Made by a program: the position numbers and the translations under genes. DNA of 64,000 nt from Edaphobacter modestus (GTDB lineage Bacteria > Acidobacteriota > Terriglobia > Terriglobales > Acidobacteriaceae): contig NZ_SHKW01000001.1 of assembly GCF_004217555.1 (NCBI RefSeq), positions 3,224,001 through 3,288,000 on the forward strand. Reading direction: 5' to 3'. Positions 1 to 8,576 of the stretch are shown here, in pieces; the first letter of the stretch is position 1, and each line of letters opens with the position of its first letter. Below the pieces are notes generated by a model. It was not told the origin of the DNA, did no database searches, and was given only the letters and a program-made list of their open reading frames with translations.

Positions 1-896
1 CCGGCAGGCACCTGAGTGTCTCCAGGGAGCATGTTCTTCTGGTTATTCTGCAAAGCAGATAGTTGTTGGCGAAGGGCGTCAATCTGGGTTTGCAGTCTCT
101 TGAGATCGGGATTCTCGTCGGTTGCATAGGTTCGCATGGCCTGCAATTCAACTTCGCGGCTTCTCAACTCAGCGCCGGTTTCTGCGATGCTTCGGATGGC
201 CATTGCTGATTGCCCGCTCAGCTCTATGAGGCCGGTTTTCTCTTGAGTTGTTCGAAGGTCGTTTTCAGCAGCCGCGAGAGCGCTCTTTTCTTCCTCAACT
301 TGCCGATCGAAAAATAACCGCCTCTGGCCGGCTTCAGTGATTGCCAGGGTTGAATTCATCTGATACAGCTCATCCACAAATGCATTTGCCATATCACTGG
401 CTAACTTCGGGTTTGGATCTTTCACTGTGATGATGATTAACCCCGACTTGGCAGCGTCGAACTGCGCGTGTTCCTTAAGTATTTTGCGCGTATCCTCCAG
501 TTTTTTCTGTTTCCACAGAGACTCGAGCCGGAATCGATTGATGATGTGGTCCGTGATCGTCCGGCTTTCGAGCATTGCCACGTAAATATCGCTCGGGTTC
601 TTCAGCAAACTTGCAGCCCCACTTGCCCCTAGTCCTGCCAGGGAACCCAGCTGTCCCATCAGGACTGATGCAGTGGACTGCGGGGCTTGGGGAGGGAGAA
701 TTGTCGCAGTCGCAGTAAAGGTGACTTTCATCAAAAATGCAATGGCTGCTCCGATGAGAAGCGAACCGAAGGTAATGATCGCAATGCGCAGTCGGCTTCG
801 AAGCAGAATCAAAAGCATTCTCAGATATCGGGAATCCTCGCTCCCTGAATAGAGATCACCGTTGGCCAGCGGTTCTAGTGTTTGCGCAGCTTTCAT
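1..896 (-). CDS. Wzz/GumC-like chain-length determinant (partial)
   Basis: Reading the minus strand from an ATG at 896 gives an open frame that runs off the left edge of the window, about 298 residues without a stop. It has a cytoplasmic N-terminus, a first membrane segment at about residues 37-56 (RIAIITFGSLLIGAAIAF), a Wzz-type periplasmic start with an ILPPQAPQ motif, then long charged helices with coiled-coil character (residues about 180-290). This is the usual architecture of polysaccharide co-polymerases, which set the length of exported polysaccharide chains at the inner membrane. The second membrane segment and any C-terminal tyrosine kinase lie outside the window. It is the first of two chain-length proteins here; the second is at 25676-26986. 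The family call is firm, the polymer is unknown. Confidence 0.85.
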   Translation of the reverse strand, partial: MKAAQTLEPLANGDLYSGSEDSRYLRMLLILLRSRLRIAIITFGSLLIGAAIAFLMKVTFTATATILPPQAPQSTASVLMGQLGSLAGLGASGAASLLKNPSDIYVAMLESRTITDHIINRFRLESLWKQKKLEDTRKILKEHAQFDAAKSGLIIITVKDPNPKLASDMANAFVDELYQMNSTLAITEAGQRRLFFDRQVEEEKSALAAAENDLRTTQEKTGLIELSGQSAMAIRSIAETGAELRSREVELQAMRTYATDENPDLKRLQTQIDALRQQLSALQNNQKNMLPGDTQVPA

Positions 897-1075
897 TTCC
901 TACAGAATGATATCGCATCCAGTCCCAACTAACGCCGGCAATTAGACTGATGGGGCGGATATCCGGTTTGGAAGAGCACCAGTGCATCGTTCTGGATGGA
1001 TCACGCCCACTATAGCTGACCGATATAATTGATTCTTTAGCATCATTGGTCAATACCGGATCAGGGGCTAACGCT

Positions 1076-1213
1076 GTAAAGATTGCTTTGATTACTGGAG
1101 AAGACGGGGTGTATCTGACAGAGCCTTTTTTGCGCAAAGGATATGAGATTCATGGCATCGAAGGATGCGGTTCCCTGTTCAATACTGGTTGCATCAATCG
1201 CCTTTATCGAAGC
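1076..1213 (+). pseudogene. gmd: GDP-mannose 4,6-dehydratase N-terminal remnant
   Basis: Translated in the frame starting at 1076, this stretch reads KIALITG then [19 protein letters not shown] and SLFNT.CINRLY. It closely follows the Gmd N-terminus (ALITGITGQDGSYLAE, then KGYEVHGI and SLFNT.RIDHLY). The glycine-rich NAD(P)-binding loop has lost about three residues (ITG-EDG instead of ITGxTGQDG), and similarity stops after about 46 residues. It is therefore a dead fragment. It lies just upstream of the flippase. A C-terminal gmd fragment is on the other strand at 3876-4166. The match is from memory of the family and was not searched. Confidence 0.7.
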
Positions 1214-1254
1214 TCGTACGTGGGAAACAGAATTGTTGTCGCGCGAGTCGCTGG

Positions 1255-2682
1255 ATGATCAAGGGAGTAATAGGGAGAATCCGGCTCTGGCTGCTTCCTC
1301 AAGACCCGGAAAGCATGAGCGACGAAACGCGTGGCGCGGAAAGGAACCGTCGCGCGGTGCTTACCGGCAGCGTCGCAACGGTTGCGCGTGTGGTTCAGGT
1401 CGGAAGTTCGTTGATTACCGTACCTCTTACTCTGAATTACCTGGGAAATGAACGTTTTGGACTATGGATGACCATCAGCTCCGTGCTGGCAATGGCCACA
1501 TTTGCTGACTTTGGCATCGGCAATGGCGTTCTGAATACCGTAGCCAAGGCTTTCGGGAAAGACGATAAAGAGGGAATCCGTAAAGCTGTCTCCAGTGGCT
1601 TCGCGGTTCTTAACATGATCGCCACGCTGCTGTTAGTTCTATTTTTTGCTATCTATCGATTCGTCAACTGGGCAGATTTTTTTCGTGTCACTTCTCCGCA
1701 GGCAAGGGCGGAGGCCGGCCCCGCGCTGGCGGTCTTCGCCACCTGTTTCGCGCTCAATATTTCGATGGACGTGGTGCAGAGGGTACAACTCGGTCTACAG
1801 GAAGGGTATCGGTTCAGCCTGTGGCAATTGTGCGGCAGCGTGGTGGGATTTATCGGTGTACTAGCCGGCATCTGGTTTCATGTAAGCCTACCGATACTGG
1901 TAGTAGCTATCGCTGGCGCGCCAATCTTTGCCACTACGCTGAATGTTATTCACTTCTTTGGTTTTGTACGTCCAGACCTGCGCCCAATGCGAAAGCTTGT
2001 GGCGAGCAATGTGATATCCGAGATTGCCAAACTTGGTGGTCTGTTCTTTGTGCTTCAGGTGGTCGTGGCGGTTTCTTACTCGGCCGACAACTTCATCATC
2101 GCCCGAACACTAGGAGCGGTGAATGTGCCGGAGTATTCAATCCCTCAACGCATGTTCGCGGTCATCACGATGATGTCGGGAATGCTGGTTGCCCCTCTTT
2201 GGCCGGCTTATAGTGAGGCTGTCTCCCGAGGACACATGGACTGGGTGCGCCGGACGCTCGGCCGGTCTCTGCTTCTCGTGCTCGCCTTGACTTCGACTGC
2301 TTCGTTGATAATGCTACTTGCGGCTTACAGGCTCATTCACTGGTGGGTAGGCTCACGTATTCATCCCTCGTTCTTGTTACTGCTCGGTCTCACAGTCTGG
2401 ACGGTCATGGGTTGCTGTGGCGACGCCGTAGCTATTTTTCTTAATGGCGCGTCGATTATCAAATTTCAACTGCTGTGCGCTTCCATCTTCGGTGCGGTGT
2501 GCCTTACGGCGAAAATACTATCTATTCGACACTATGGCATCGTTGGTATCCCGTGGGCAGTCATTCTGACGTACGGTCTTGCAGTAGTTTTGCCTTACAG
2601 CTTTTTCGTGCCACGATTTTTTCAATCGTGGCTCCGTCACGCAAGGAAGCCTGATCCTATCGCTGTCGCCCCCAAAATCTGA
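1255..2682 (+). CDS. Polysaccharide flippase (Wzx/MATE-like)
   Basis: A roughly 475-residue polytopic membrane protein with about twelve hydrophobic segments. The motifs [15 protein letters not shown] near the first segment and [19 protein letters not shown] are typical of the polysaccharide biosynthesis/MVF flippase superfamily. Such proteins move undecaprenyl-linked repeat units across the inner membrane. The start is uncertain: ATG 1255 gives a short amphipathic lead (IRLWLLP), ATG 1315 gives [14 protein letters not shown], and neither has a strong ribosome-binding site. It is the only plus-strand gene among minus-strand polysaccharide genes on this side, and gmd debris precedes it. A second flippase is at 24345-25679, so the window serves at least two polymer systems. 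Confidence 0.85.
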   Translation: MIKGVIGRIRLWLLPQDPESMSDETRGAERNRRAVLTGSVATVARVVQVGSSLITVPLTLNYLGNERFGLWMTISSVLAMATFADFGIGNGVLNTVAKAFGKDDKEGIRKAVSSGFAVLNMIATLLLVLFFAIYRFVNWADFFRVTSPQARAEAGPALAVFATCFALNISMDVVQRVQLGLQEGYRFSLWQLCGSVVGFIGVLAGIWFHVSLPILVVAIAGAPIFATTLNVIHFFGFVRPDLRPMRKLVASNVISEIAKLGGLFFVLQVVVAVSYSADNFIIARTLGAVNVPEYSIPQRMFAVITMMSGMLVAPLWPAYSEAVSRGHMDWVRRTLGRSLLLVLALTSTASLIMLLAAYRLIHWWVGSRIHPSFLLLLGLTVWTVMGCCGDAVAIFLNGASIIKFQLLCASIFGAVCLTAKILSIRHYGIVGIPWAVILTYGLAVVLPYSFFVPRFFQSWLRHARKPDPIAVAPKI

Positions 2683-2746
2683 CGCGGTTTTGAAATTCCA
2701 AAACTGGTTGGAGTTCAGAACGACTGCGGTTTGGAGGCGCGGTCAA

Positions 2747-3730
2747 TCAAAGCGCCGCCCTTGACTCTGCTTGTCTCGACCGAAGCGAAAATTCAGCCTC
2801 TTGCTTTCGTATAAACTCAGCAATCTCGCGATCTTCGTGATGGAAAGCCGCAATGTCCAGATATTCACGCTTCGCTCGGGCAATGAAGTAGTTCTGCACG
2901 TCCGCTAATATGTCCAGATCTCTTTGGAAGTCGACTGAAGTGAGGTAATCGCCGACGTTGTCGTAGAGTATTGCAAATGTGTATCCCGCCTGGGATAAAT
3001 CTTCAAAAATTCGATTCCCATCGTAGGGTTGGTTCTGAAAGAAGAAAGGATCGTATTCAAAGAAGATCATCGGCTTTGTTTTGCGGAGCCAATCCAGTTC
3101 GGCACGAAGAATGCTACAGTCAAATCCATCGGTGTCGATCTTCAGTATCTTCGAATTCCGAAACTGTGGAAAGCTCTCCATAAGTTGACTGAGTTTAATG
3201 GTTTTCAGCACGCCTTCTTGATGACTTTCGAAATGCGCGGTACCTGCAACAGGTGCCAACTGCCCCTTCAACTCACCGGTATAAGTCCCGACGAAAGCGC
3301 GGACTGTCTGAACGGGCTGCAAGTTAGCCCGCCTAAGATTTTCTGAAAGTATATTGAAATAATATTCATCGGCCTCAATGCAGAGAATTGGACATCGACT
3401 TTGCTGACGAATGATCGCTACTGTATCGCCAATATTCGCTCCAATGTCTATAAGGTGCAAATCAGTGTATTTTTTGGACATGTAGCCGCACAAGCGGGCG
3501 ATGTTGCTCGAATAACGAGGAAAAGCAGAGCGGATCAGCGGCAAATCATGCCCGAGCGGTACCAGGATTTCGCTATCCGCTAAATTGAATCGAACATATC
3601 TCTTGCCGGATCGCCCGAGCATCTTCCTCGTCAGAGTAAAAAATCCTCTTCGCAATGGACCGGGGCGCCGGCGTTTGGTATTAGAAACGAGTTGGCGCAT
3701 TACGAACTCGGCAATATAAGACGGTTGCAT
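2747..3730 (-). CDS. FkbM family methyltransferase
   Basis: A 327-residue protein with the SAM-binding motif DIGANIGDT at about residue 94, an acidic loop CIEADEYYFNILSENL about 25 residues later, and the FkbM signature KILKIDTDGFDCSILRG-like (here LRAEL) near residue 195, followed by FFEYDPFF. FkbM enzymes O-methylate sugars or small molecules, and in polysaccharide clusters they usually methylate a glycan hydroxyl. The N-terminus is basic (KRRRPGPLRRG) with no signal peptide, so it is cytoplasmic. It converges with the flippase gene, 64 bp apart, and lies between that gene and the second gmd remnant. Its substrate cannot be read from the sequence. Confidence 0.85.
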   Translation of the reverse strand: MQPSYIAEFVMRQLVSNTKRRRPGPLRRGFFTLTRKMLGRSGKRYVRFNLADSEILVPLGHDLPLIRSAFPRYSSNIARLCGYMSKKYTDLHLIDIGANIGDTVAIIRQQSRCPILCIEADEYYFNILSENLRRANLQPVQTVRAFVGTYTGELKGQLAPVAGTAHFESHQEGVLKTIKLSQLMESFPQFRNSKILKIDTDGFDCSILRAELDWLRKTKPMIFFEYDPFFFQNQPYDGNRIFEDLSQAGYTFAILYDNVGDYLTSVDFQRDLDILADVQNYFIARAKREYLDIAAFHHEDREIAEFIRKQEAEFSLRSRQAESRAAL

Positions 3731-3875
3731 CTGCTCTCTCCAGTGGCGTTTTCGTCATAAGCGGTTTACCAACTCGACTCGGACGCGCAAATTCTTTCCG
3801 GCGGAATTTAGGGCGCTCGCGTTAACTTCTTCGTTGGCTATCCGCTGGAACATTTCACAACCTAAAAAAAACTCA

Positions 3876-4166
3876 CTAAGTTTGCTGCTCCTCACGTAGA
3901 TTCCTCATCTCAGATTCGAGCATCAGGCCTATCACTTCTTTTCATACCATGCTTGGCCTTCCAGCCAAGCCGGCTTGCGGACTTGAAGGGTCAAATGCGC
4001 ATCGATCGTGACATACGCATTCCAATCCTTTGCCAATAAGGTCGAACGCTGTCTCAACGAATTGAGTAAGGGGATAATTTTGACCTGTCGCGATGATGTA
4101 GTCTTCCGCTAAGGGTTGCTCAGGCATCGTCGAGGTCGGAAAGCTGCATCGCTTCAAGCAACGATA
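3876..4166 (-). pseudogene. gmd: GDP-mannose 4,6-dehydratase C-terminal remnant, frameshifted
   Basis: Successive pieces of a Gmd C-terminal domain appear on the minus strand in changing frames. EAMQL is followed by EDYIIATGQNYPLTQFVE (compare EDYVIATGxxxSVREFVE), then WNAYVTID, then RLGWKAKHGM, and finally KEVIGLMLESEMRNLREEQ ending at a natural stop at 3876-3878. The order matches the end of the family, but at least three frame changes and an internal deletion separate the pieces. The remnant abuts the end of the GT4 gene at 4154. Together with the N-terminal piece at 1076-1213 it points to a former GDP-deoxyhexose pathway that has been lost and rearranged. Confidence 0.75.
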
Positions 4167-5413
4167 GCGTCCCTAATGCGATGATCCGGCAAGGCTAATG
4201 AGGCGGTTTTCCGGTAAAGGCTTTGAAAACTGGCAGCGGTCTTGTCCATCGAGTATCGCGACAGGACTAGGGTGCCCTTGTCCACAAGATCCTGTCGCAA
4301 TTCTGGAGAATCCAGAACTGCCTTCATCAGACGCGATAGATCCTCGGCCGAATCGGGACTAAAATAAAGGGCTCCATCTCGGCCCACTTCAGGCAGTGTT
4401 GTGGCATTCGAGGAGATCACAGGTAGTCGGGCCTGAAATGCTTCCAAAATTGGGAGCCCAAACCCTTCAAACTTGCTAGGGAATAGCATGGCCGTCGCCG
4501 TCTTAAATATAGCTTGGAGTTGAGTCGAAGCCACAAACCCTAAAAAATGTATTTGCTCAGATATTCCGAGATTCTGCGCTAGGCCGTCGAGCTTGGAGCG
4601 GCGATCAGTTGACGATCCCGTGAAAAACACATGGGGAGCGATGCCGTGCTCGCGTTTGAGGATATGAAGAGCGCGCAGCACAACTTCATGGTTCTTGTGT
4701 GCCCATGTCTTAGCTGGGTAGAAGAAAAACTGAGATGGAAGAGCGTACCTTTCAACGGCGTCTCGTATCTCTTCATCTGATGGATCTTTGTAGGCATCAA
4801 AGACCGATCCCCATGGAGCCACTACCACCTTTTCATCCGGGATGTTGTAGTGCGTAATAATATCCCTTTTAGTCCACTCAGCCTGCACGCAGACAAATTT
4901 TGCTTGCTCACAGAATGCCCGATACCATTTTTCTCGCAGCACGAAATCGTTCTTTGAGAAGAATTCCGGGTAGTGCAAGTGCTGGAGGTCGCAAGGTTGA
5001 AAGATCGCTGGGCACGTTGTTGAATACGCCGTCGGCGATACGAAATGAACCAAGTCAAATCCATTTGATTCGATAAATCCATCTGAAGCCGGAACGTCTG
5101 CGAACTGGACTCTCAGCCGACGCCATAAATTACGAACGGGCGCTACTCCCCGCAGAATGCGTTTAAGCTGCGAGGGTTGGGGCTTTGGAATAGCTGCCAG
5201 ATGACAGGGACCGAATATATGAGGTTCAAGCCAATTCCTCGTGGCCTCATGCACGATGAACGTATATTCCTGATCTTCAATGGATGATCCAGACAATGCA
5301 TGTGCAAGCCATAGCATAGAGGAACCGACGCCTGAATTGGGATCATCGATCCTGCACTCGACGGCAATACGAAGCTTGCGATTGGAGATCATCTGCGCAT
5401 GTTGTTTTATCAT
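4154..5413 (-). CDS. Glycosyltransferase family 4 (GT-B fold)
   Basis: About 419 residues with two Rossmann-like halves. Near residue 270 the sequence HFLGFV opens the nucleotide-sugar-binding half, and AMLFPSKFEGFGLPILEAF near residue 310 is the conserved E(x7)E motif of GT4 retaining transferases. A central YPAKTWAHKNH element corresponds to the usual YPxxxxxHKN donor-site segment. It probably adds one sugar to a lipid-linked repeat unit on the cytoplasmic face. Start: ATG 5413, preceded by GGTGG, is preferred; a GTG at 5431 would add six residues. Its stop touches the gmd remnant and a DUF268 methyltransferase lies 30 bp upstream on the same strand, so the two are likely co-transcribed. 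Confidence 0.85.
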   Translation of the reverse strand: MIKQHAQMISNRKLRIAVECRIDDPNSGVGSSMLWLAHALSGSSIEDQEYTFIVHEATRNWLEPHIFGPCHLAAIPKPQPSQLKRILRGVAPVRNLWRRLRVQFADVPASDGFIESNGFDLVHFVSPTAYSTTCPAIFQPCDLQHLHYPEFFSKNDFVLREKWYRAFCEQAKFVCVQAEWTKRDIITHYNIPDEKVVVAPWGSVFDAYKDPSDEEIRDAVERYALPSQFFFYPAKTWAHKNHEVVLRALHILKREHGIAPHVFFTGSSTDRRSKLDGLAQNLGISEQIHFLGFVASTQLQAIFKTATAMLFPSKFEGFGLPILEAFQARLPVISSNATTLPEVGRDGALYFSPDSAEDLSRLMKAVLDSPELRQDLVDKGTLVLSRYSMDKTAASFQSLYRKTASLALPDHRIRDAIVA

Positions 5414-5443
5414 ACTAACCACCGACAGCACTCTACAGCCTGC

Positions 5444-6226
5444 CTACTTAGTGAATTCAAATAGTCCACAGGCCAGCTCACTCTCTGGAATTTTCAGAGC
5501 ATCTACCTCTTCGTAAATCTGCCCGTCATCTCCAACAAAGGAGAACGATACTAGACGGAGAGAGGAAAAACTATCGAGAATGGTCTTCGGTGCAAAGACC
5601 CGATGCGCGTTGAATTCAACTCGTTCACGGCCGATTGGAACCGAGAAATAGAGCCGTCCGCCTGGAGCCAGCACTCGCTGCAGCGCGTTAATGAACTTGA
5701 AGCAAGCCATCGGGTCAATCGGGTCAGAATATCGCCCCAGTCCAAAATGTTCTGCGGCGTGAAGCGTAGATATCGAATCGACACTGTTGTCTGCCATACT
5801 GCTCAATTCCGTCGCGTCATCTTGCAAAAAACGAAGCCCTGTCAGATTACTTTCCAATCGCCGTATATCTACTACCGTGACGGGCATGAACACTAGCAAA
5901 TGGGCCACGAAGCCGTCTAAGCGCGAACCAATATCAATGTGTTGCGAAGGATGTCGCTCAAATATTTTTCTGGCGGCCCATAAATCCTGATGGAAGTAAT
6001 GGCCACTGGCGACGCCAGCATTGTCTTTCCGGTCGGAAAGAATTGGGAACATGTCCAAAAAGTTCAACCGGAAGGTGGAAGAGGTATTCATCGCTCGGTA
6101 CTTGTACAGATCAATCAGGAAGGATGGCACCCCAAAGAGACTCCGAAAAAATATTCTTGGGTGGAATCCTGTTATGTAGGATTGCCTCTTGAAAAATTGG
6201 CTAAGCATCAAAGGTAATGCTGACAT
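5444..6226 (-). CDS. DUF268-type SAM methyltransferase
   Basis: About 260 residues. SGHYFHQDLWAARKIF followed by HIDIGSRLDGFVAHLL forms the SAM-binding front. VVDIRRLESN is the acidic loop, and STLHAAEHFGLGRYSDPIDP with ALQRVLAPGGRLYFSVP completes a class I methyltransferase core. The HAAEHFGLGRYGDPIDP-like block is the hallmark of DUF268, which is found in polysaccharide clusters. An open frame continues upstream to 6529, but that part is cysteine-rich and unlike a protein. ATG 6226 with GGCAGAG just upstream is the likely start, and ATG 6208 is possible. Its precise role is unknown; methylation of a glycan or lipid-linked intermediate is inferred from context. Confidence 0.75.
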   Translation of the reverse strand: MSALPLMLSQFFKRQSYITGFHPRIFFRSLFGVPSFLIDLYKYRAMNTSSTFRLNFLDMFPILSDRKDNAGVASGHYFHQDLWAARKIFERHPSQHIDIGSRLDGFVAHLLVFMPVTVVDIRRLESNLTGLRFLQDDATELSSMADNSVDSISTLHAAEHFGLGRYSDPIDPMACFKFINALQRVLAPGGRLYFSVPIGRERVEFNAHRVFAPKTILDSFSSLRLVSFSFVGDDGQIYEEVDALKIPESELACGLFEFTK

Positions 6227-6323
6227 ATCTCTGCCGTTGAGGCAACGGCAACATGAGAGATGTGCCATTTGCAAGCATTGAAATACGATTGCGTCGCTGT
6301 AATTAGATCTCCTAATTGGACAC

Positions 6324-6354
6324 CCTCTCGAGACCGAAAGCTGGTCTCGAGAGG
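6324..6354. other. Strong inverted repeat (12-bp arms)
   Basis: CTCTCGAGACC at 6325-6335 and GGTCTCGAGAG at 6343-6353 are exact reverse complements separated by 7 nt, and one more C-G pair extends the stem outward. It lies in the 370-bp space between the divergent DUF268 and GT9 genes. Neither side has a T-run, so it is not a standard terminator. It could be a leader hairpin or a protein-binding site. Confidence 0.6.
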
Positions 6355-6574
6355 TCATAGCGCCTCTGACGCAGTCGCGGGTTTTATGATGGAAAAATTC
6401 GTAGGCCTGTTGGTCACATTGCAAAAAAACGAGCCGGAAATAATGCTCAGGAGAGGAACCGCCCTGTAGGCGTAGGATACGAGGGAAGTACCGCAAGGCG
6501 GCAGCCGGTAGGGCTGAACTATGGTTCATATACCTGACAGGACAAGGCTTAAACGGCCTGTGTAGTGGTAGGCT

Positions 6575-6580
6575 TATAAT
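6575..6580 (+). promoter_or_regulatory. Candidate -10 box for the GT9 gene
   Basis: An exact TATAAT lies 24 bp before the preferred GT9 start at 6604. No convincing -35 box is seen at 17 bp (the region reads ACGGCC), so this is only a candidate. Confidence 0.35.
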
Positions 6581-6603
6581 AGCGCACCCTACTAAGGATG
6601 GCG

Positions 6604-7689
6604 ATGACAGAGCAACGTAGAATTCTTATACTGCAGGCACACAATTTAGGGGATGCGGTGATCAGCACCGCACTGATTGAAACGATTGCGCGTGGCCTTC
6701 CCTCTGCACAAATTGACGTTCTGACCAGACCAGAGATTCATTCGATATTTGCACACAACCCATCCGTGAATTGTGTCCATACAGGGCGTTTCCCGATGGG
6801 TTCTGTTCGTGACTTTGGACTAAGGGAGATGTCCGCTCTCCCTCGTTTGATCGGCAGGTTACGCCACCGAGAATATACCGACATTGTCAATCTCGCGGGC
6901 GATTTTCGTGAGGAATTTCTGGGAAAATTGATTTCGCACCGGGACAATTGGAGTCCTGCGTGGTCAGCTGACCATGCCTGCGGTCAAGTAATTCGGCGCT
7001 CAGCCATCCCCTTTGCCAATCGACCGATATTCATACCTGCGAACAAGCCCAACATCTATGACGCGGCATCCATCGTGGGAAGTGCGGTGAGCGGTGCGGA
7101 GGGGCGGAAATCTGCCCTTTACTCGCCTGCAAAGAAGAGGATCGTCTGGAATCCTCTAGAGAACGTTGTAGGCATTCATCCTATGGCAAGTCAGCCTTGG
7201 AGAAGATGGGAGATGGAGAAATGGCAATCTCTTGCTCGACACTTGGTCGCCCGAGACATGGATGTGCACGTATTCGGCTCCCCTTCGGAGAAGGAAGAGC
7301 TAGTTAGATACTTCGGCACCTTGGATAGTTCGAGAATAAGAATAGTGACAGGTGGTCTTTCCGATTGTTTCGTAGCGATCTCGAGACTGCGCGTGTTGCT
7401 TTGCCATGATAGTTTTGCCTCGCACGTAGCCTACGCTCTGGGCGTTCCTACAATCCTTTTGAATGGAGCCAACGATGCAGCAGCCTGGGCTCCGCCCGGA
7501 GCCGTGGTTCTCGCTGCTGGACCGAGCCTGACATGCTACCCATGCTACAACCGCCCCACGTGTTTCGGCGGGTCCAATGAGTATGCTTGTATTCGGCACA
7601 TTGAAATCGTTTCAGTAATAGAGGCAGTTTGCGACCTACTGAGAATTACTTCCAGTGATCGGCACATTGTTCCCCTACTCCAGGTGTGA
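6604..7689 (+). CDS. Glycosyltransferase family 9 (heptosyltransferase-like)
   Basis: About 361 residues. RRILILQAHNLGDAVISTALI at the N-terminus is the GT9 signature (ILxxxxxGDxxxxxP), VVGIHPMASQPWRRWEMEKW in the middle is the donor-binding GxxPxxxxxxKxW region, and LLCHDSFASHVAYALGVPTI is the conserved D-S-x-x-x-H-x-A-A motif. ATG 6604 sits 6 nt after AAGG and is preferred to ATG 6598. GT9 enzymes transfer heptose or related sugars from ADP- or nucleotide-activated donors in LPS or exopolysaccharide assembly. The natural end is probably near DLLRIT; the last ten or so residues (about 7655-7689) are encoded by the abutting IS110 remnant, so its stop codon comes from the insertion scar. Confidence 0.82.
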   Translation: MTEQRRILILQAHNLGDAVISTALIETIARGLPSAQIDVLTRPEIHSIFAHNPSVNCVHTGRFPMGSVRDFGLREMSALPRLIGRLRHREYTDIVNLAGDFREEFLGKLISHRDNWSPAWSADHACGQVIRRSAIPFANRPIFIPANKPNIYDAASIVGSAVSGAEGRKSALYSPAKKRIVWNPLENVVGIHPMASQPWRRWEMEKWQSLARHLVARDMDVHVFGSPSEKEELVRYFGTLDSSRIRIVTGGLSDCFVAISRLRVLLCHDSFASHVAYALGVPTILLNGANDAAAWAPPGAVVLAAGPSLTCYPCYNRPTCFGGSNEYACIRHIEIVSVIEAVCDLLRITSSDRHIVPLLQV

Positions 7690-8158
7690 GGCTGCGGAAG
7701 ATGCCGTAGATGGCGTGCAGCAGTTTTCCTGCGACGGCGATGAGCGGTTGGAGTTTGGCCTTGTGGCGGCTCTGCAGCAGCTCGTAGATGGCCTTCATGT
7801 GCCTGTCGCGTTGTGCGGCCACCAGCGCGGGCATGCCTCGTGCGCCGGATCCAGCCCGCCATGCGCGACCCACTGCCGCACCGACATCTCCTCCGACAGC
7901 GGAGACAGACTCGACCAGCGCTGGGCATCCGCCTTGTCGGTCTTCGAGCGCCGGATCGCCTGCGCGAACCGGTTCACGGCCTTCCGGTTCAGCACCGCAA
8001 CCTCGATGCCTGCGGCGAACGCCAGCGCCAGACCCAGCGAGTAGATGCCCGTCGCTTCCAGCGCCACACGTAGATTCCTGTGATCGAAGAGAACTACCTC
8101 CATCACATTTTGCCGCAATGACTGGCGCATATTCCAAGTGCAAGAGCGGTACACTCAT
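7655..8158 (-). mobile_element. IS110-family transposase remnant
   Basis: Minus-strand fragments of one IS110 transposase lie in three frames. RQNVMEVVLFDHRNLRVALEATGIYSLGL leads into EVAVLNRKAVNRFAQA and RRSKTDKADAQ, the DEDD RuvC-like domain with its linker, on 8130-7960. Then come VRQWVAHGGLDP and, in another frame, NRHxKAIYELLQSRHK-like and AGKLLHAIYGIFRSL, the C-terminal end (7800-7665). The middle of the protein (coiled coil and most of the catalytic-serine domain) is deleted and at least two frameshifts remain, so it is inactive. The first 80 bp of the frame belong to repeat R1. The remnant's 3' end runs into the GT9 gene. Confidence 0.75.
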
Positions 8159-8286
8159 CAGCTTTTCCCTGTTTCGATAATTGCTCTAAATTACGGTCGC
8201 TTAGCTACTTAGGGCTACACTCAATTACGCCAGTATTTCTTTTATTTTCATAGACTTACATCGTTTAGTCAAAACTCATAATCCCT
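8074..8286. repeat. Dispersed repeat R1 (IS110 5' end)
   Basis: 213 bp that recur at 32629-32840 (R3) at roughly 90% identity by eye, in the same orientation; part also recurs at 10051-10159 (R2). The left 80 bp encode the start of the IS110 transposase on the minus strand, and the right 130 bp are non-coding. It ends in AAAACTCATAATCCCT, whose last twelve bases match a CAT anticodon loop and the 3' side of its stem. IS110 elements carry bridge RNA in such a non-coding end, so this stretch may have encoded one; that is inference. Confidence 0.7.
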
Positions 8287-8360
8287 GAATTGCGCTCAAC
8301 TCCCGTTGAGTACGGTCCATTACTCTAAACTTCCGCGAAGCATTGCCGGAGATTCACTAA

Positions 8361-8437
8361 GGGCCCATAGCTCAATTGGTTAGAGCAGAGTGCTCATAAC
8401 GCTTTGGTTCCAGGTTCAAGTCCTGGCGGGCCCTCCA
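8361..8437 (+). tRNA. tRNA with CAT anticodon (Met or Ile2)
   Basis: A full cloverleaf can be drawn. The acceptor GGGCCCA pairs with CGGGCCC (one A-C mismatch at the base), the D arm is GCTC...GAGC, the anticodon stem GAGTG/CGCTT encloses the loop CTCATAA, the variable loop is TGGTT, and the T arm is CCAGG TTCAAGT CCTGG. The encoded end is TCCA. It could be elongator tRNA-Met or the lysidine-modified tRNA-Ile; sequence alone does not decide. It lies 75 bp to the right of repeat R1, next to the toxin-antitoxin pair, a typical neighbourhood for integrated elements. Confidence 0.88.
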
Positions 8438-8491
8438 GCTTCTCTAGAACACGGAGGTGCTCGTACGGTACAGTGTCGAATCCCCTCGCGT

Positions 8492-8510
8492 GCACTATAC
8501 TGCATAGTGC
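8492..8510. promoter_or_regulatory. Palindrome upstream of the toxin-antitoxin pair
   Basis: GCACTAT and ATAGTGC are exact inverted 7-bp arms around ACTGC. It lies 67 bp before the antitoxin start and just after the tRNA. This is the position expected for an autoregulatory operator bound by the HTH antitoxin; that role is inference. Confidence 0.5.
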
Positions 8511-8513
8511 GTT

Positions 8514-8549
8514 TTCGAATACTTCGCTTGCTTTCGTTTGCTTCGAATA
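8514..8549 (+). promoter_or_regulatory. Direct repeats TTCGAATA in the antitoxin promoter region
   Basis: TTCGAATA occurs at 8514-8521 and 8542-8549, start to start 28 bp. A TACAAT at 8554-8559, 18 bp before the ATG, could be a -10 box. Possible second operator of the toxin-antitoxin promoter. Confidence 0.35.
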
Positions 8550-8576
8550 TACGTACAATGAAAGCAGAGGTGAACC

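Noticed and set aside
6227-6529. Longer N-terminus for the DUF268 methyltransferase
   Set aside because: The extra 101 residues are cysteine-rich and unlike the family; the internal ATG has a better ribosome-binding site and fits family length.
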